DNA of 64,000 nt, taken from contig CAVLJG010000003.1 in NCBI GenBank assembly GCA_963669975.1, positions 25,220,214 to 25,284,213 of the forward strand, written 5' to 3'. Of this stretch, positions 10,346 through 22,799 are shown piece by piece. The notes below the pieces were generated by a model. The model saw only the letters and a program-made list of their open reading frames with translations. It was not told the DNA's origin and made no database searches. Origin of the DNA: Acanthoscelides obtectus. Taxonomy: Eukaryota; Arthropoda; Insecta; Coleoptera; Chrysomelidae. The stretch's first letter is position 1; each line of letters starts with the position of its first letter. The position numbers were made by a program, and so were the translations under genes.

Positions 10346-12430
10346 ACAAATTTCACCCTCTACGTAAATAATGCATGTACGCATCAATGTAGAGCTTCTT
10401 TCGCTTGCTGAGTAAAGAAGTTGACACTGCTACTAAATCCTTTGTCCATTTTTGAATATTTCTAATAATTATTATTACTTCAAGACACTACAAAGTCTAT
10501 TTGGAAATGAGTGGGAAACGCATGTGTCGATATATGTAGCATCTTCTATCTTTGTCGTATCAGCTGCGTCCTTCTCCTAGAAACCGTTCTGTGCTTTATT
10601 CGTACAGTGTTGCCGGGCGTTCCTAAAATTCACAGATATGCTACATTTCGAAATCTAATTAAATTAAATGTGGTAATATATCGTCGTTAGTAGTAAAAAA
10701 AATTATATTGATACCTTGATGGTGAAAGCCATTCTTGTCCTCGCACAAGGTATGTAATATACTATTAAACATCCCCTAATTATTTTCCCTTAGCAATCAA
10801 TCCACAGTAAAGATGTACTGGAATTACTAGTATATAACTTTACACTGCACGGTATTAAGCGTCTCGTCAAAGTAAGGTAAATTTTGTGGTGGCACAGTAA
10901 CAATTTAACTCGAATAAATTGGTACCTGCATATCTAGATAATTACCCCAATTAAAATATTTTGGATAATTTTTAAAAGCTCATTTACATCATATATAGAA
11001 TTAATTATAATGAGCAAATGGAAGATGTGTTGCTAAGTAAATATCAGAAAAGTGAAGCGTACTTACAACGGCGGTCATCATATTTCATTGTTTTATTTTA
11101 TTCGTTTATCGCCTAATGAATCATTTTCATTCGAATATTTTTTCTTTAAATAAATGGAATTATTTATTATGCGTAAATAATATAAGAAACAATTTTTACA
11201 TTCGTTAATAGTCATTGAATGAATAAAACAAAAATTAGCCCAACCTGGATTGAAGTACAGAAAAATGAGTAATAACTGTCAACGAATGTTTGGCCACTGG
11301 ACATTAGCAATTACGTATGTTGGCCTAGCTACACATTTGTAAAGAAAGTGCTATAGTTTTAATATTTGCAGAATGTAAATATTAGAGGTAACAGTACATT
11401 TGATTCATGATATCAATCCCGCTTCTGATATTTTATAACACTGCATAGATTGCTTCTTGAAATACTGCGCGTGAAGTAAGTAGGAGTAAAGATGAATTGA
11501 ATTGACTGGGTCTTTTCTTCGTATCGTCCTGGGGTTTTCCCGGCAACACCTACGACGAAACCGTAGTGCTGGCAGTAATTAACTCCATTAATTAGTTGTA
11601 GTCGCTTTGTGGAGAGATTTCTTTGAAACTTCCATCAGAGACACAGCGAGGACCAGGAAAGTACAGATTTCCCACCAACAGCTAGCTAGATTTTGTTATT
11701 TCAGGACGTAGGCAGAACTTGAAATAGCCATACTGTAGAGTTATTGCTTATATTTCAACAACAGTTGGCATTCAGATTAGCTATACCAGATGTGTAAGCT
11801 TAGCAGCGCGCTAGGTGCTCCGATTTAACTCTTAGATCTGAATATTTTTGGCTACACTGGCGATTCAATATAGATTCACTTGCAAAATTTCCTGTTAAGA
11901 ATTTTCTAAGTTCATCCTATGTAAGACAAGATCAAACGTTGCGTTATTTTGACAGCTTACGTCACCATCTATAATCCTATGAGATCTCTTAATAACCCGG
12001 CATTCAACACCCTACAGTGTTATCATGTCACAATGAAATGGCGAATGTCACACGACATGGGTGGGTTTGTAAATCGCTTGTAATACCGTACATAGAAATG
12101 GAATGTAGACTTTAAAGATTACATTTTACTTTGGAATACTGTGTTATTTTTAGAATGCCTTAATCATTACACTTTATGACAGCCAACTAATTTCTAATTA
12201 CGTTTTCTGCGACCCTTGTATTAATAAGAAACGTTATGGATACGAGGTTAGCACATTTACGAGGGATGTCTTTTAACTTTTGCATATAGAAACATAGTAG
12301 GCCGCGCGGATCGAACGTCAGTACTGAATCTTGACCTCACTCTTTAGTGAACTTAAATTCAAAGTTTCACAACAATACGTGCAGGTTCTCACTACAGTGA
12401 ATTTTTAAGTGTCACCAAGTCATTAGAAAA
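10346..12430. other. Unassigned gene-free DNA (2.1 kb)
   Basis: No open frame above 60 codons and no recognised element. AT-rich throughout. I see no TIR pair or RNA gene. Confidence 0.5.
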
Positions 12431-13480
12431 ATGGAACTCAACCGAGAACATTTTCGCGCCATAATTTATTATACAACTTTCAGAGACAATTATCGCAACA
12501 AGAATGCCTAGCTGAGTTACTGTCTGTCTTCGGCAACGAAGCGCCACATCAGTTGACAATTACCCGTTGGTATGAAGAATTCAAACGTGGACGGGTGAGT
12601 CTTAGCGGCGATCCCAGGGTGGGTGCACCAAAAACGGCAGTCATCCAGGAAAACGTCGATGCCGTGCGCAAACTCATCATTGAAGATAGACATGTGACAT
12701 ATCGCGAGATTGAGGCGTCCTTGAAGATCTCAAAGACCTCAATTCAAAAAATTTTACATGAAGAATTAGGAGTAAGAAAATTAGTTTCTCGTTGGATACC
12801 CCACCTGTTGACTGAAGAGCAGAAAGCAGCCAAGGTTAATTGGTGTCAAAAAACGCTTGGCCGTTTCAATTCCAGAAACTCAAAAAATGTGTACAGCATT
12901 TTTAGTGGTGATGAATCGTGGATTTACTGTTATGAACCAGAAAATAAACGACAGTCGGCTGTTTGGTGTTCCAAGGTGAAGAACAAAAGTCATCCGTTCT
13001 CGAAGTGTTTCGAAAACGATGGTCGCGACATTTGTGTCAAAAGCGGGTCATATTGCAACAATTCCTCTTAATGAGCAAATAACTTTCAGCGGATTGGTAT
13101 ACCACCATTTGTTTGCCAAAAGTCATCACCGAGCTTCGAAAAATCAACCCCGGAAGAAGAATCATCCTCCACCAAGACAATACAAGCTCGCACACAGCCC
13201 AAAAAACAAGGCAGTATTTAACGGAAGAAAACGTGGAATTATTGCACCATCCTCCATATAGTCCCGATCTAAGTCTTAACGATTTCTTTACTTTCCCGAA
13301 AATTAAAAACAGACTGCGTGGTCAAAGGTTCCAGTCACCAGAAGAAGCAGTTGACGCATTCAAAAATGCCGTTTTGGATCTGCCAGCAAACGAGTGGAAT
13401 AAGTGCTTCGAAAATTGGTTCGAGCGCATGCAGATGTGTATTAATCTTCGTGGAGAATACTTCGAAAAACAAAGTCATTT
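12431..13480 (+). pseudogene. mariner (DD34D) transposase, frameshifted
   Basis: Near full-length mariner transposase in at least four frame segments. It starts MELNREHFRAIIYY at 12431; after a frame change near 12470 it continues QLSQQECLAELLSVFG and ITRWYEEFKRGR (helix-turn-helix part). First catalytic Asp in SGDESWIY; second in ILHQDNTSSH; third Asp after 34 residues in SPDLSLND, so all three catalytic residues can still be read. Further frame changes lie near 12975 and 13085. The mariner C-terminus CINLRGEYFEKQ is followed by readthrough to 13586 instead of the usual stop. No terminal inverted repeats recognised. Immobile and non-coding as it stands. Confidence 0.85.
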
Positions 13481-13586
13481 AAAGCTACCTACCGTGTTGT
13501 TTTATTTCCATATGCAAAACTTGAAAGACGTCCCTCGTATCAAGAAAAATATATACCATATTTTGGGAATTTTAAGCACTTTTTGA

Positions 13587-13999
13587 TAACCAAATAAAGT
13601 AAACAAACAATGTGAGAATGACAAGTAACAACACCTCTATTCCCAAGGTTTTGAGCACCGGATGAAAAGCGCACTTTTTACGTTCCAGAGGGAATACTTT
13701 ATTACATTTTCGAACGCATGGATTAGGTAGGTCAAACAATTACGAACGCAAAAATTGTTACAGAGTTATTCAAAGTATACTCTGTAATAATTTGGGAACG
13801 CAGCCCCTATGGAACGGATTACCGTGAATTCTGATCGTGTGATATTTGCCTTAGCTTATAACCCGTCGTGTCAGCCTCAGATGTTGCAAGCTCAATGTGG
13901 TTGCAATACTCAGTTTGCTCGATGACCAGCCTAGAGTGTCTTTCGCATGTCTGAGATGCAGTCACGATTGGTTCAACTCCCAAATGAAAAGATGTGTAC
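13587..13999. other. Unassigned DNA before the retrotransposon
   Basis: No gene recognised. The 5' UTR of the following non-LTR element may begin in this stretch; its exact start cannot be placed without other copies. Confidence 0.45.
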
Positions 14000-14105
14000 A
14001 CAACAGTGAACAAATCGCCCTGTATAGGGCACTGATAGCAGCTGTCCCGTAATTTCGATCCGGAAAATTTTTTAGACGAAAAGCGAGATAACCGAGGTAT
14101 TTAAT

Positions 14106-15536
14106 ATGGAAACTGACCCAGGGGGGTCAGGAAATGGCGCTTCCACCATGGCAATGGAGATGGAGTCGAAGGAGCAGACCATAGAGGAGCTGAGAGCCGA
14201 ATTGGAGATGGTTCGACAGGAGCTGTCAAAAAAGGACGATGATAAGAAGACCAATGAAAGATTGATGATGATCATCGAAGCCCAGCAGCGGACAATTACT
14301 GACCTAACAGTTAAATTAGACCTCCTACTGAAAACCCAGGTACCTTCCCATCTAAATATTACAAATTCTTCCCAAACACTTCCCAAAAATCCCAGTAAAG
14401 ACAAAGCTGTCAATCTTAAGAGACCGTTAAATAATTCAAGCGATCTTTCCACAGACGACGATACACTCCCTGACGGTTTTACCAAGGTTAAGCCCCGTAA
14501 AACGCGACGAAACAAGACCGACACGACAGGCTTTCCTCCTCTCCCTTCACCAAAATCGCAGTCTGAAACATCTCATTCAACTGCAAGCGACTCGAATAAA
14601 CAGCCTGTGCCTAATCTATCGGTTACTTCCACGCCTTCGACATCTCAGGTACCAGAAGACACGACTGCACAGCCCCCACGCAAGGTACGTGTTACCCCCA
14701 TCGTTCTTCGTGATGCTTCGAGATGGCGAGGCGTAAATCACAAGTTTATTTCCTTGGGCATCAAATTCGAACGCGCGGTTGCCGTCGATGCAGGAATCAG
14801 GATAATTCCCAAGTCCGAGGATGATTACCGCAGGATTATTCGTCTCTTCAGGGAGGAAGAGGTGCCCCATCACACTTTCCCTCTACCCTCCGAGAGGAAC
14901 ATTCATGCTGTAATCAGAGGAGTACATGCGACACTTTCGGAAATTGAGATCAAGGAAGAGTTGCAACAGAGGGGATATTCCCCCCTGCACATAATTCGCC
15001 TGAAACGCGGTGGCGGCGTGCCCATGCCTTTGGTGGTAGTCATACTGCCCAAGATAGAAAAATCTCAGCAGCTGTTCAACGAACACGAGCTGCTAGGTTT
15101 GGCTATCCGAGTCGAAGTTCAAAAGAACTCGAGACTCATCGGGCAGTGTCACCGCTGCCAAAAATATGGGCATGCGCAATCTTACTGCACTGCACCACCT
15201 AAATGTCTAAAATGTGCCTCTGACCACATGACCCACTTATGCCCTCAAACAGAACAAGAGGAACGAAAGTGCGCGAACTGTGGAGGGGGGCATCCAGCGA
15301 ATAGCCGAACTTGCAGATTTGCCCCTAAGAAAAATCTGCAAGTGATAGCGCAAAGGCGCAATGTAAGTTACGCGGATGCAGCTAGGGATGCAACCCGGGC
15401 TGCCCCCTCTGTGGGATCTTCTGCGAACACGCAAAATGTGGACCTGGCAACCGCGCTAAGGTCCTTACAGCAGATCATAGGTCCTCTGATTAGCGCAACA
15501 CAGGCTTTGCAGGCGATCTTTCCTGCAAATGGCTAG
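14106..15536 (+). CDS. Retrotransposon ORF1 (gag-like RNA-binding protein)
   Basis: 476 codons, intact. Residues ~17-77 are charged and heptad-like (EQTIEELRAELEMVRQEL), likely a coiled coil. A Ser/Thr/Pro-rich linker follows. Residues ~265-345 resemble the PRE_C2HC region of arthropod retrotransposon gags (HAVIRGVHATLSEIEIKEEL). Three zinc knuckles lie at ~347-410: CHRCQKYGHAQSYC, CLKCASDHMTHLC and CANCGGGHPANSRTC. The protein is expected to coat the element RNA in a ribonucleoprotein particle. Its stop overlaps the ORF2 start, ATGGCTAG at 15529-15536, which suggests coupled termination and reinitiation to make ORF2. Confidence 0.9.
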   Translation: METDPGGSGNGASTMAMEMESKEQTIEELRAELEMVRQELSKKDDDKKTNERLMMIIEAQQRTITDLTVKLDLLLKTQVPSHLNITNSSQTLPKNPSKDKAVNLKRPLNNSSDLSTDDDTLPDGFTKVKPRKTRRNKTDTTGFPPLPSPKSQSETSHSTASDSNKQPVPNLSVTSTPSTSQVPEDTTAQPPRKVRVTPIVLRDASRWRGVNHKFISLGIKFERAVAVDAGIRIIPKSEDDYRRIIRLFREEEVPHHTFPLPSERNIHAVIRGVHATLSEIEIKEELQQRGYSPLHIIRLKRGGGVPMPLVVVILPKIEKSQQLFNEHELLGLAIRVEVQKNSRLIGQCHRCQKYGHAQSYCTAPPKCLKCASDHMTHLCPQTEQEERKCANCGGGHPANSRTCRFAPKKNLQVIAQRRNVSYADAARDATRAAPSVGSSANTQNVDLATALRSLQQIIGPLISATQALQAIFPANG

Positions 15537-18317
15537 GTACAATCGACGACAGCCTGCATTTATCAAAATTCTTTTTTGGAATTGTTTGGGTCTAAGGGAC
15601 ATTCCCAAAAGACGGGAATTTCATCAAGCTCTTGTGGACGAAAGTATAGATGTGGCCTTGCTGCAGGAAACATTACTTAATCCGGGAGATCGTCTAGCTT
15701 TCCCGAATTACGATGTTATCCGGGCTGATAGATTGACTGGACGGGGTGGCGGCTTGGCAGTGCTAGTGAAACGCGGTATTGACTACCACAGAAGCACAAA
15801 CGCTGACATGCAGAGCATCGAAGCGGCTTCCGTGGTGGTCAATATGGCGGGAAGTGTGCCGTTAAAAATCACATCGGTGTATGTCAGGTGTGGTAACAGG
15901 CTGCAAGAGGCGGATCTGGAAGTCCTTTTAGACTACTCGGGTCCACTTATTGTGGCAGGGGACTTCAACTGCAAGCATCGAGCATGGCATTCCAGGTTGA
16001 ATTCCACCAGTGGGATCCGACTGTACAACCATGTGATACGAAATGGCTACCTCATACATAGTACTGAGGAGCCGACGCACCACCCATTTAATCACCTTCA
16101 GGCACCTGACGTTCTTGATTTGGCATTATCCAAAAACTGTAGCTACAGCATCACTTCTCGAATCATGTATGACATCTCAAGCGATCATCTTCCCGTCGTT
16201 TTGGAAGTGGCTAATGAGCAGATCTTGGGGGATGAAATCCCTCCAAGGAAACGCATTGATTGGGAGCTATACAAGTCGCTCCTCAAAGAGTTCCCCAATA
16301 TACCGATCATAGATGATGAGAACGGTATAGATGCGGCTCAAGCAGAGTGGACAAGTTTTGTTCAGCAAACTCTGCAGCGTGCAGCTGTACTTCCCGTGCA
16401 GCGACACGGCAGACCTTTTCTGCCAGCAGACATTCGTCAGAAAATTTCTGATAAAAGAGCTGCAATTAAGCAAGCGAAAAGGTCTTGTCATCCTGATGAC
16501 ATTCGCAGAGCGACGAATCTTGTTCATGAAGTAAGAAATGCTCTTCATGAATTCCGCAATGAGCAATGGAACGACTTTCTGGCGGGGATGCTTGACTCAA
16601 GCATTCCTCTCTGGAAGGTGGCGAAGTCGCTCAAAAACGGAAAGCGTGAACAAATCCCACACATTCACGGTCCTGGAGGCATTGTCTTCAGGACAGAGGA
16701 GAAGGTTGAGGTTTTCGCCGATGCCATGGAAAGACAGTTCTCTCCCAACTATGATCTTGATAATGACCTCAACGAGGAGCAACACATCGTAAGATCTGTC
16801 AGGAGATATTTTAGGGCCAACGGCGTCAGTGACAGTCGCGCATTCGTTGGTGATTTTTCTTCATCAGAAGATCCTTCTTCAGAAGCTTCTTCAACCGAAG
16901 ATTTGCTTAGCACATCAGCGGTATCTCCTGAGATCCCGCATTGCACACCAGCAGAGATTCAAGGTCATATTAAAGACTTAAAGTGCGTAAAGCACCTGGG
17001 GAGGATCAAATCACTAATAAGGCGCTGAAGCTGCTTTCGCGGAAGTCCTTAACTTATCTCGTGGCAATAGTCAATGCCATGCTCAGGATCCAGTACTTCC
17101 CATCCGCGTGGAAGACCGCTGAAGTTATAATGATTCCAAAGAAGGTGGGTTCGATATTTCCCCAGGATTATCGTCCCATTAGCCTGCTGTCAGCTGCGTC
17201 TAAGCTCGCTGAAAAGGTGATTCTACGCCACCTTGAGAATTTCTCGTCAGATCACCATGTGATTCCTGACGTGCAATTCGGTTTTCGGTCTGAACATAGT
17301 ACGGAGCTACAGGCGGTTAGGCTGGTGGAACGTGTAACCAGAGGATTCACCCTTAACGAAAGTACTGGCATCTTGCTTTTGGATGTCTCAAAAGCATTTG
17401 ACAAGGTGTGGCACGCGGGCCTCTTGTATAAACTAATCCAAAAGGGCTTCCCTTTTTGGCTTCTAAAACTACTGAAATCCTTCCTTGAAGGTAGGAAATT
17501 TCGGATCAAAATTGACAATGTGCTGTCGACAACACGGCTGATTACAGCCGGCGTCCCTCAGGGTTCGGTCCTTGGACCTATCCTTTACTCACTGTACATC
17601 CATGACGTCCCTAGTCCCAGCAACTGTGAAGTCTATCTCTATGCTGACGATACTGCATTGGTGGCTCAGTCGTGGTCTGGTGACCTAGTCCATGACAGGC
17701 TGCAAAGTGCGGTGGAAGAAGTATTAGATTGGGCGGATCGGTGGCTAATTAAAATAAACCATTCGAAAACTCAGGCAATCTACTGTACAAAAAGACGTCG
17801 CGGCGTTCCGTCTGAAGTTTCAATGAATGGACTTCGTATACCATGGGAATCCTCCGCTAAGTATCTCGGTGTCATTCTGGACAAAGGGATGACTTGGCGG
17901 AACCATATGGAAGCGCTAAAAACTAAATTCCAAATTACGTTTCGGCAGCTTTACCCATTATTATGTAAACGGTCAAAATTAAGTTTGATTAACAAGATTC
18001 GACTCTATAAGGTGGTCATAAGACCAGCAATGACATACGCATGTGCGGCTTGGTGTTTTATTGCTAAAACACACATGCGAAGTCTGCAGGTTCTGCAAAG
18101 CAGGACGTTGCGCACTATTGCTGATGCCCCATGGTATGTCTCTAACGAAACTCTACATAGAGACCTCGATGTCCCTTACCTAAAGGACTACATTAAGCAA
18201 CAGGCGCAGCGGCGCTATAGCCTAGCGGAATCGCACAGCAACCCTCTGTTGCGTGATTCAGTGGACTACACAGTCGAGCAAGTTCGCAAGCACAAAAGGC
18301 CGCGGCTCGCACTGTAA
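15529..18317 (+). pseudogene. Retrotransposon ORF2, endonuclease-RT, one frame change
   Basis: The first part (15529-17028, 499 codons) is an APE-type endonuclease with its key motifs intact: FWNCLGL, LLQETLL, GRGGGLAVLV, VAGDFNCKH and SDHLPVV. The second part (16983-18317) is the reverse transcriptase: RKAPGEDQI, FGFRSEHST, LLLDVSKAFDKVWH (catalytic Asp), AGVPQGSVLGP and LYADDTALVA. The two parts sit in frames one base apart; the natural join is at IKDLK/VRKAPG near 16983, consistent with loss of one base. The conserved tail continues to AQRRYSLAESHSNPLL and a stop. Apart from this lesion all catalytic motifs look intact, so it is a young, recently broken copy. A sequencing error at 16983 would make it intact. 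Confidence 0.9.
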
Positions 18318-18702
18318 TCAAAATTAACTCGTGAACTTAGAACAACCAAAATTGGAGCATTTTTACACAATCTTTAGAAAAAATCAAATATTTTTAGACC
18401 ATATCAAAATCTGTGAAGCGATTTTAACAATGCCTAAACGCTGCATATCCTAAAAGATTCTCTTCTTCCCCTTTGCTCTCGTTCTTCCTTCTCTCCTTTC
18501 CTTCCCCTTTTTTCCTTAAAATTGTCTGGTTTCTGGGTTACCAGACCTGACAGACTTACAAACCGACACTGTGACTCAAGAGCTAAGGTCCCACGGACCG
18601 CTCTGACAACCAACGATGACTTGACAACAGTGAACAGGTACTGAATAGATTAATCAATGAACTAACTAGTGAACTGATGAAATTAACCAAAATGTCGTAA
18701 AC

Positions 18703-18720
18703 TCAATAAAATATGAATAC
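18703..18720 (+). promoter_or_regulatory. Probable LINE poly(A) signal
   Basis: ctcaataaaatatgaat contains AATAAA about 390 bp after the ORF2 stop and marks the likely 3' end of the retrotransposon. No long A tail follows. Confidence 0.5.
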
Positions 18721-19484
18721 TCCGAATAAGCTACATAGTTGTATTTATAGCAAGACTGTTTATACATCTGAAGTATTCCAGTAATTTTTGTCAACATATG
18801 TTCGCGTATGCGAGGCTTAATTAATACTAATGCCGCTCATATGTGGGACTGTGTCGCATATATCGCAGTTAATCTTGATAAACGACCATATACATAGCTA
18901 GCAAATGGTGTTGCAGAGAGAAGTTTGGTGTAATTTTGCCTAAAAAGCACTGAGGCACTCATAGATATATACAATGTTTCATACTCTAACAGCTGTTTGC
19001 TGCCATATCAAAGATAGTTCCACATCAAGCGTAGTATTTATACATTAATGAGTATTCGAAACATATTCCTACATTCACGGGCGGTGAAGATCAGTTGAAG
19101 GTACTTTTTCAATAATTTATGCAGAAATTAGTTTGCCTCCCAGAAATTCTTGCGCAAGAAAAGTCATCCTACTGAACAGAAACCTGTGTAGATCGCTTGT
19201 TTTAATATTATTGGCCGACTTTTATATTTTAACTGAAATGAAGTTTTCTATGTAACTGCAAAGCCTCTTTAAAGTATTATAGTATAGAAAAGCGAAATTT
19301 TCAGTCACATCAAAAACACAACTTGAGCCTTTCAAAAAATACGAAGATGAATGTACTAGATATCTTGCCGGCCTGTTTGATATGCTTAAAAAACTGAAAT
19401 TACATTTGCTGATCATTTCGAGGGTAAATGTAGACGATCTAAATGCGTTTTCTCTCAACGTTAAGAATTTCAAATATGAGCCTA
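18721..19484. other. Unassigned DNA
   Basis: No gene or element recognised; an 83-codon minus-strand frame (19222-19473) has no motif. Confidence 0.5.
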
Positions 19485-19990
19485 GAAAATGGGGTCAAGT
19501 AGGTTGACTCTGCACTTCCCCTGAAGCGTTGGGAAACATGTAGAACAAATAAAAAATTAAATAGCGAGTCAAACAGACCTATCATATCAGTAAATAGTCT
19601 CCAATAGTTTGACAAAATGTTTCCAGTGCCTTACCGATAGTACCGACCATCTGACAACGTTGTTATGACTAACCTCGCCAGCCGCCCATCGATCAGACTC
19701 TGACACAGGAATATCTATGTTCGTTCTATTGTGTGCGATATGTGTGTTGTCAATATTTTTCTATTATTCTAAGTTTTAAGGGCAAACGAACGGAGAAACC
19801 TATGATGTGTGAAATATGTCTAATAGGTGCTTAGAATTACTGAAGTTGAAAGCGTTTAAATCTACTTGCGCCAAAAAATCGAGGTATACATATCTATAAC
19901 CCCTACATTTTGTTTTTCTTGCTGCAAAAATCATAATACCTCACATTCGAACTTTTTCGCTATTGCAATAATCATCGCCAGTAGCGCAAG
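19485..19990. repeat. Interspersed GACA-family repeat, diverged copy
   Basis: Shares gtcaagtaggttgactctgc, acttcccctg and the taccgaccatctgacaacgt block with the copy at 24489, and the cctatgatgtgtgaaatatg block with the copy at 36990-37510. The GACA microsatellite core is not present here. No coding capacity seen. Class unknown. Confidence 0.55.
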
Positions 19991-20459
19991 AGGTGAAAGG
20001 ACCAAATATACATGATTAAAAATTCCAGATTGACATACATATTTGACTGAACAGAGCTCTTAGGGTGTGCAGGTTTTTCCACATTAACTCCAACCAATCT
20101 TTTCTTATACCATGCCACCATTTTATGTGTAGTACCGAATCTATAAAGATGCGTTCCTTTGACAACGTTTGATTCGAATCGGTTGTTCCGCGAAGGGCAA
20201 AAAAGGGCGGGAGGAAGGGAGGAAGAAAGTGCCTGAGAAAATCAATACCGCGCCAACGAGATGCCGCTGCCTCTACAACCGCACCGGCCGGCTCGTCCGC
20301 CCAGACCCTACAAGCACCGAAACCCACGGCGCAATATATTGAGAGACTACACAGTGTACCAAATTCGATCTTTACCATCGGTGAGGCCAAAATACTAACC
20401 ACTTTTCCTCCACTATAATGTGTTTTCTCTGGAACACCGACTGTCTACCCACATGACCT
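19991..20459. other. Unassigned DNA with a GC-rich patch
   Basis: A 128-codon minus-strand open frame (20016-20402) crosses a GC-rich patch (20200-20330) and a poly-pyrimidine run. I recognise no motif in it and do not call it a gene. Confidence 0.4.
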
Positions 20460-20890
20460 CAGTCTGTTTAAGGCCCAGAATACTGCTCACATTTTTGGGG
20501 TACTTCCGTCCCGACTACATTATCCATGCGCGATGCTGTTCAAAGGAGGGTTGTCCATCTGATCGATGATTCTTCTCTAACAGACCCTTTCGCACCAGCG
20601 GGCCGTCGACGATCTAGCTCTCTCCTACCGCTACGCCTACTTGTTTTGCTCATTTTTTTACATCCATAACTGGCAGATACGACCGCTTCTTTGTTCCTAG
20701 GGTATCGATATTGTGAAACAATCTATATGAGGAGACTTTTCCCAGTTCTACTAACCTTAGACAGTCCAAAAATCGGATTAACAAAGTTTCTTTCAGCTCC
20801 TCATAGCAGCCGCGGTGCCCTAGCATTTAGGCTTCTGCCTGCTTCGGTGTAAAACAGAAAATAAGCTCAGAGGCTACATTGAGTTGTATC
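20460..20890 (+). pseudogene. LINE 3'-region fragment
   Basis: Translation of frame pieces gives QRRVVHLIDDSSLTDPFAPA, then TGRYDRSFVPRVSILWNNLY and LRQSKNRINK, the C-terminal region of a non-LTR RT protein. The first part matches the fragment at 47200-47330 (IQKRAVQLINDVSLTD); the second matches 10228-10345 and 49385-49490. Several stops and frame changes. Dead and 5'-truncated. Confidence 0.65.
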
Positions 20891-22799
20891 TATTATGGTA
20901 GCCAAAGATTTCTGTAAAATATAACGGCCAAAACATTTCCTGAAGATCAATTTTAGAAAATAATATTTCGCGTGAAAAATTAAATAATCCTTAGTCATGC
21001 CTAATTAAACAAATACATTTAAAAATAATTCAAAAAACCTGACCGCACTGAATGAAAAGGATGAAATTTTAACCTCAAATATCAAAAATCTGTCAAGCCG
21101 TTTGTGCTGATACCCGTGAAATGTAAACTTTCAAGTTGAAATGTTCGATACCTTTTATTCATTTTATGAAATTTTGGTATAACCAGCAACACTCACACCG
21201 TCAATACAATACTAGGGATAGCTTGTATGTAAAAATCCATCAAGCCGAATAAGCCGGTGAAATCGAAATATCGAAGATATAATTTTCGTTTCAAGTCCGT
21301 CATATTAATTTAATAAAATTTCAATCTTCATATATCGTTAGCTGCTAAGACGAATCTAAGAACGCATCATATCTAAAAATCCATCAATCCGTTTAGACTG
21401 TAGTCCCTGAAATAGAATGTTTTGTCCACATGCACCCACGCGCGAAAAACATAACCCTCCTTTCGATGCAGTCGGTTAAACCATTATCCCACCAGCATAT
21501 TTCAATTGATTTTCATGAGTTTACCCTAACAATCCCTGAGAGCCTTTTGCTTTCTGAGTTTCCTCAATTTTCCTGAGAATAAAGTTAATACCTAGATACT
21601 TCCGAATTAATATTTTTAACGAAAGTCACTGGGTGCAAATTGTCTAGACAAAGAAAATATTGCTATATGTAGCAAATCATGTTGAAAGTGGGTAGTTACG
21701 AGGCTGCTTGATAGAAAACTAATAGTTATCGGTCGATAGCTTTATATTTTTTATACAGTAGATAACCCCGACTATACAAAATAATGTGGACCCAAGTGCT
21801 TTCGGATAATCGAAATTTCGGATAAAATGGAAATAAATATTTAAACTCATAATGCTTTTATTGAAAAAAGTAAATGCGTGTGTCAAGTGAGTATAAAGTT
21901 ACATAAAATATAAACATGTGGATACCAACGTACATAATGTACGAGTATCTGGTAACAAAGGAAGTAATTTTAAACTGTACACGTTTTGCATTGTTCCTAT
22001 TTTTGGCAGCAATATCCCTCCAACGTTTGATAAGTAGCACATCAGCTGCTGTCGCATTTTCTTGTTATTCGGCGTAAGTCAACGCCTTTTCTAGAGCTTC
22101 TAATCCCTCAGAATGTGATATTTTGCAGAGATTTCTTTCTCATTGTCACTAGCATCACCTAAAACTGTCCCGTGGCTAGCAGCTTTGTCTAATAGCAAAA
22201 TCTACTGTACATAAAATATCTAATAGTATCTTTCCGAAATCCTGTGAAAATGATATAATTTGAATAAAATTTTGTATACAGTTGAAATGACAAAAGCAAG
22301 ATTGAATTTTGAGTGAAAACATTTGTTATATCACTGTATTATCCAAATAATGAGTTGGGCAACCCCAATGTCACATACTCGTACTGCATACATTTTATTC
22401 AAAAAAGATCGTTTTTACTGAGTGTTCTACTTTTTGTCACTGAGTGTATCTGATACGCTGACGGTGAAAATGGAATTTGAGACACTACGCACAGAAAGGC
22501 AGAAGGACTTGGACCCTGTACCGAATGTCCGAAACCTTGAACCCGGAAATAATACGTGTAGGTGAAGGTCTCCCTATCGGCGTCCTTAATGTTCTTTAAG
22601 CTCAAGGGATACGCGTGCCTCATGAATACAAGAGGAGAGTTTCTTAATTTCAATTATTTAGGAAAACCGAGAAAATGAACAAACTAAGTCTTGATGGATG
22701 CTATCTTTTGTGTTATATCTTGCAATTACACTTCGTCGTTACATTTCATCTTCTTTCAGGATAAGCAATTTAATATATAATTTCGTTATTTGTTCTTAA
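20891..22799. other. Unassigned gene-free DNA (1.9 kb)
   Basis: No motif-bearing frame. An 84-codon minus-strand frame (22399-22653) is in a GC-richer stretch but unrecognised. No TIR pair found. Confidence 0.45.

Larger units (their letters stand above)
14000..18720 (+). mobile_element. Near-complete Jockey-like non-LTR retrotransposon
   Basis: Two-ORF LINE: ORF1 gag-like (14106-15536) and ORF2 endonuclease plus RT (15529-18317), then a ~400-bp 3' UTR with a pyrimidine-rich tract (18462-18520) and an AATAAA at about 18707. It is GC-richer than its surroundings. The motif order (PRE_C2HC and CCHC gag, APE-type endonuclease, RT without RNase H) fits the Jockey group of insects. The 5' end is uncertain; I could not identify a target-site duplication. 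Only one clear coding lesion was found, a frame change near 16983. Confidence 0.85.

Noticed and set aside
14072..14524. 150-codon minus-strand frame
   Set aside because: Antisense to retrotransposon ORF1; no motif of its own. Shadow frame.
20016..20402. 128-codon minus-strand frame
   Set aside because: Crosses a low-complexity pyrimidine run and a GC patch; no recognisable domain. Not called as a gene.
22399..22653. 84-codon minus frame in a GC-richer patch
   Set aside because: No motif and no splice or start context; could not be supported.
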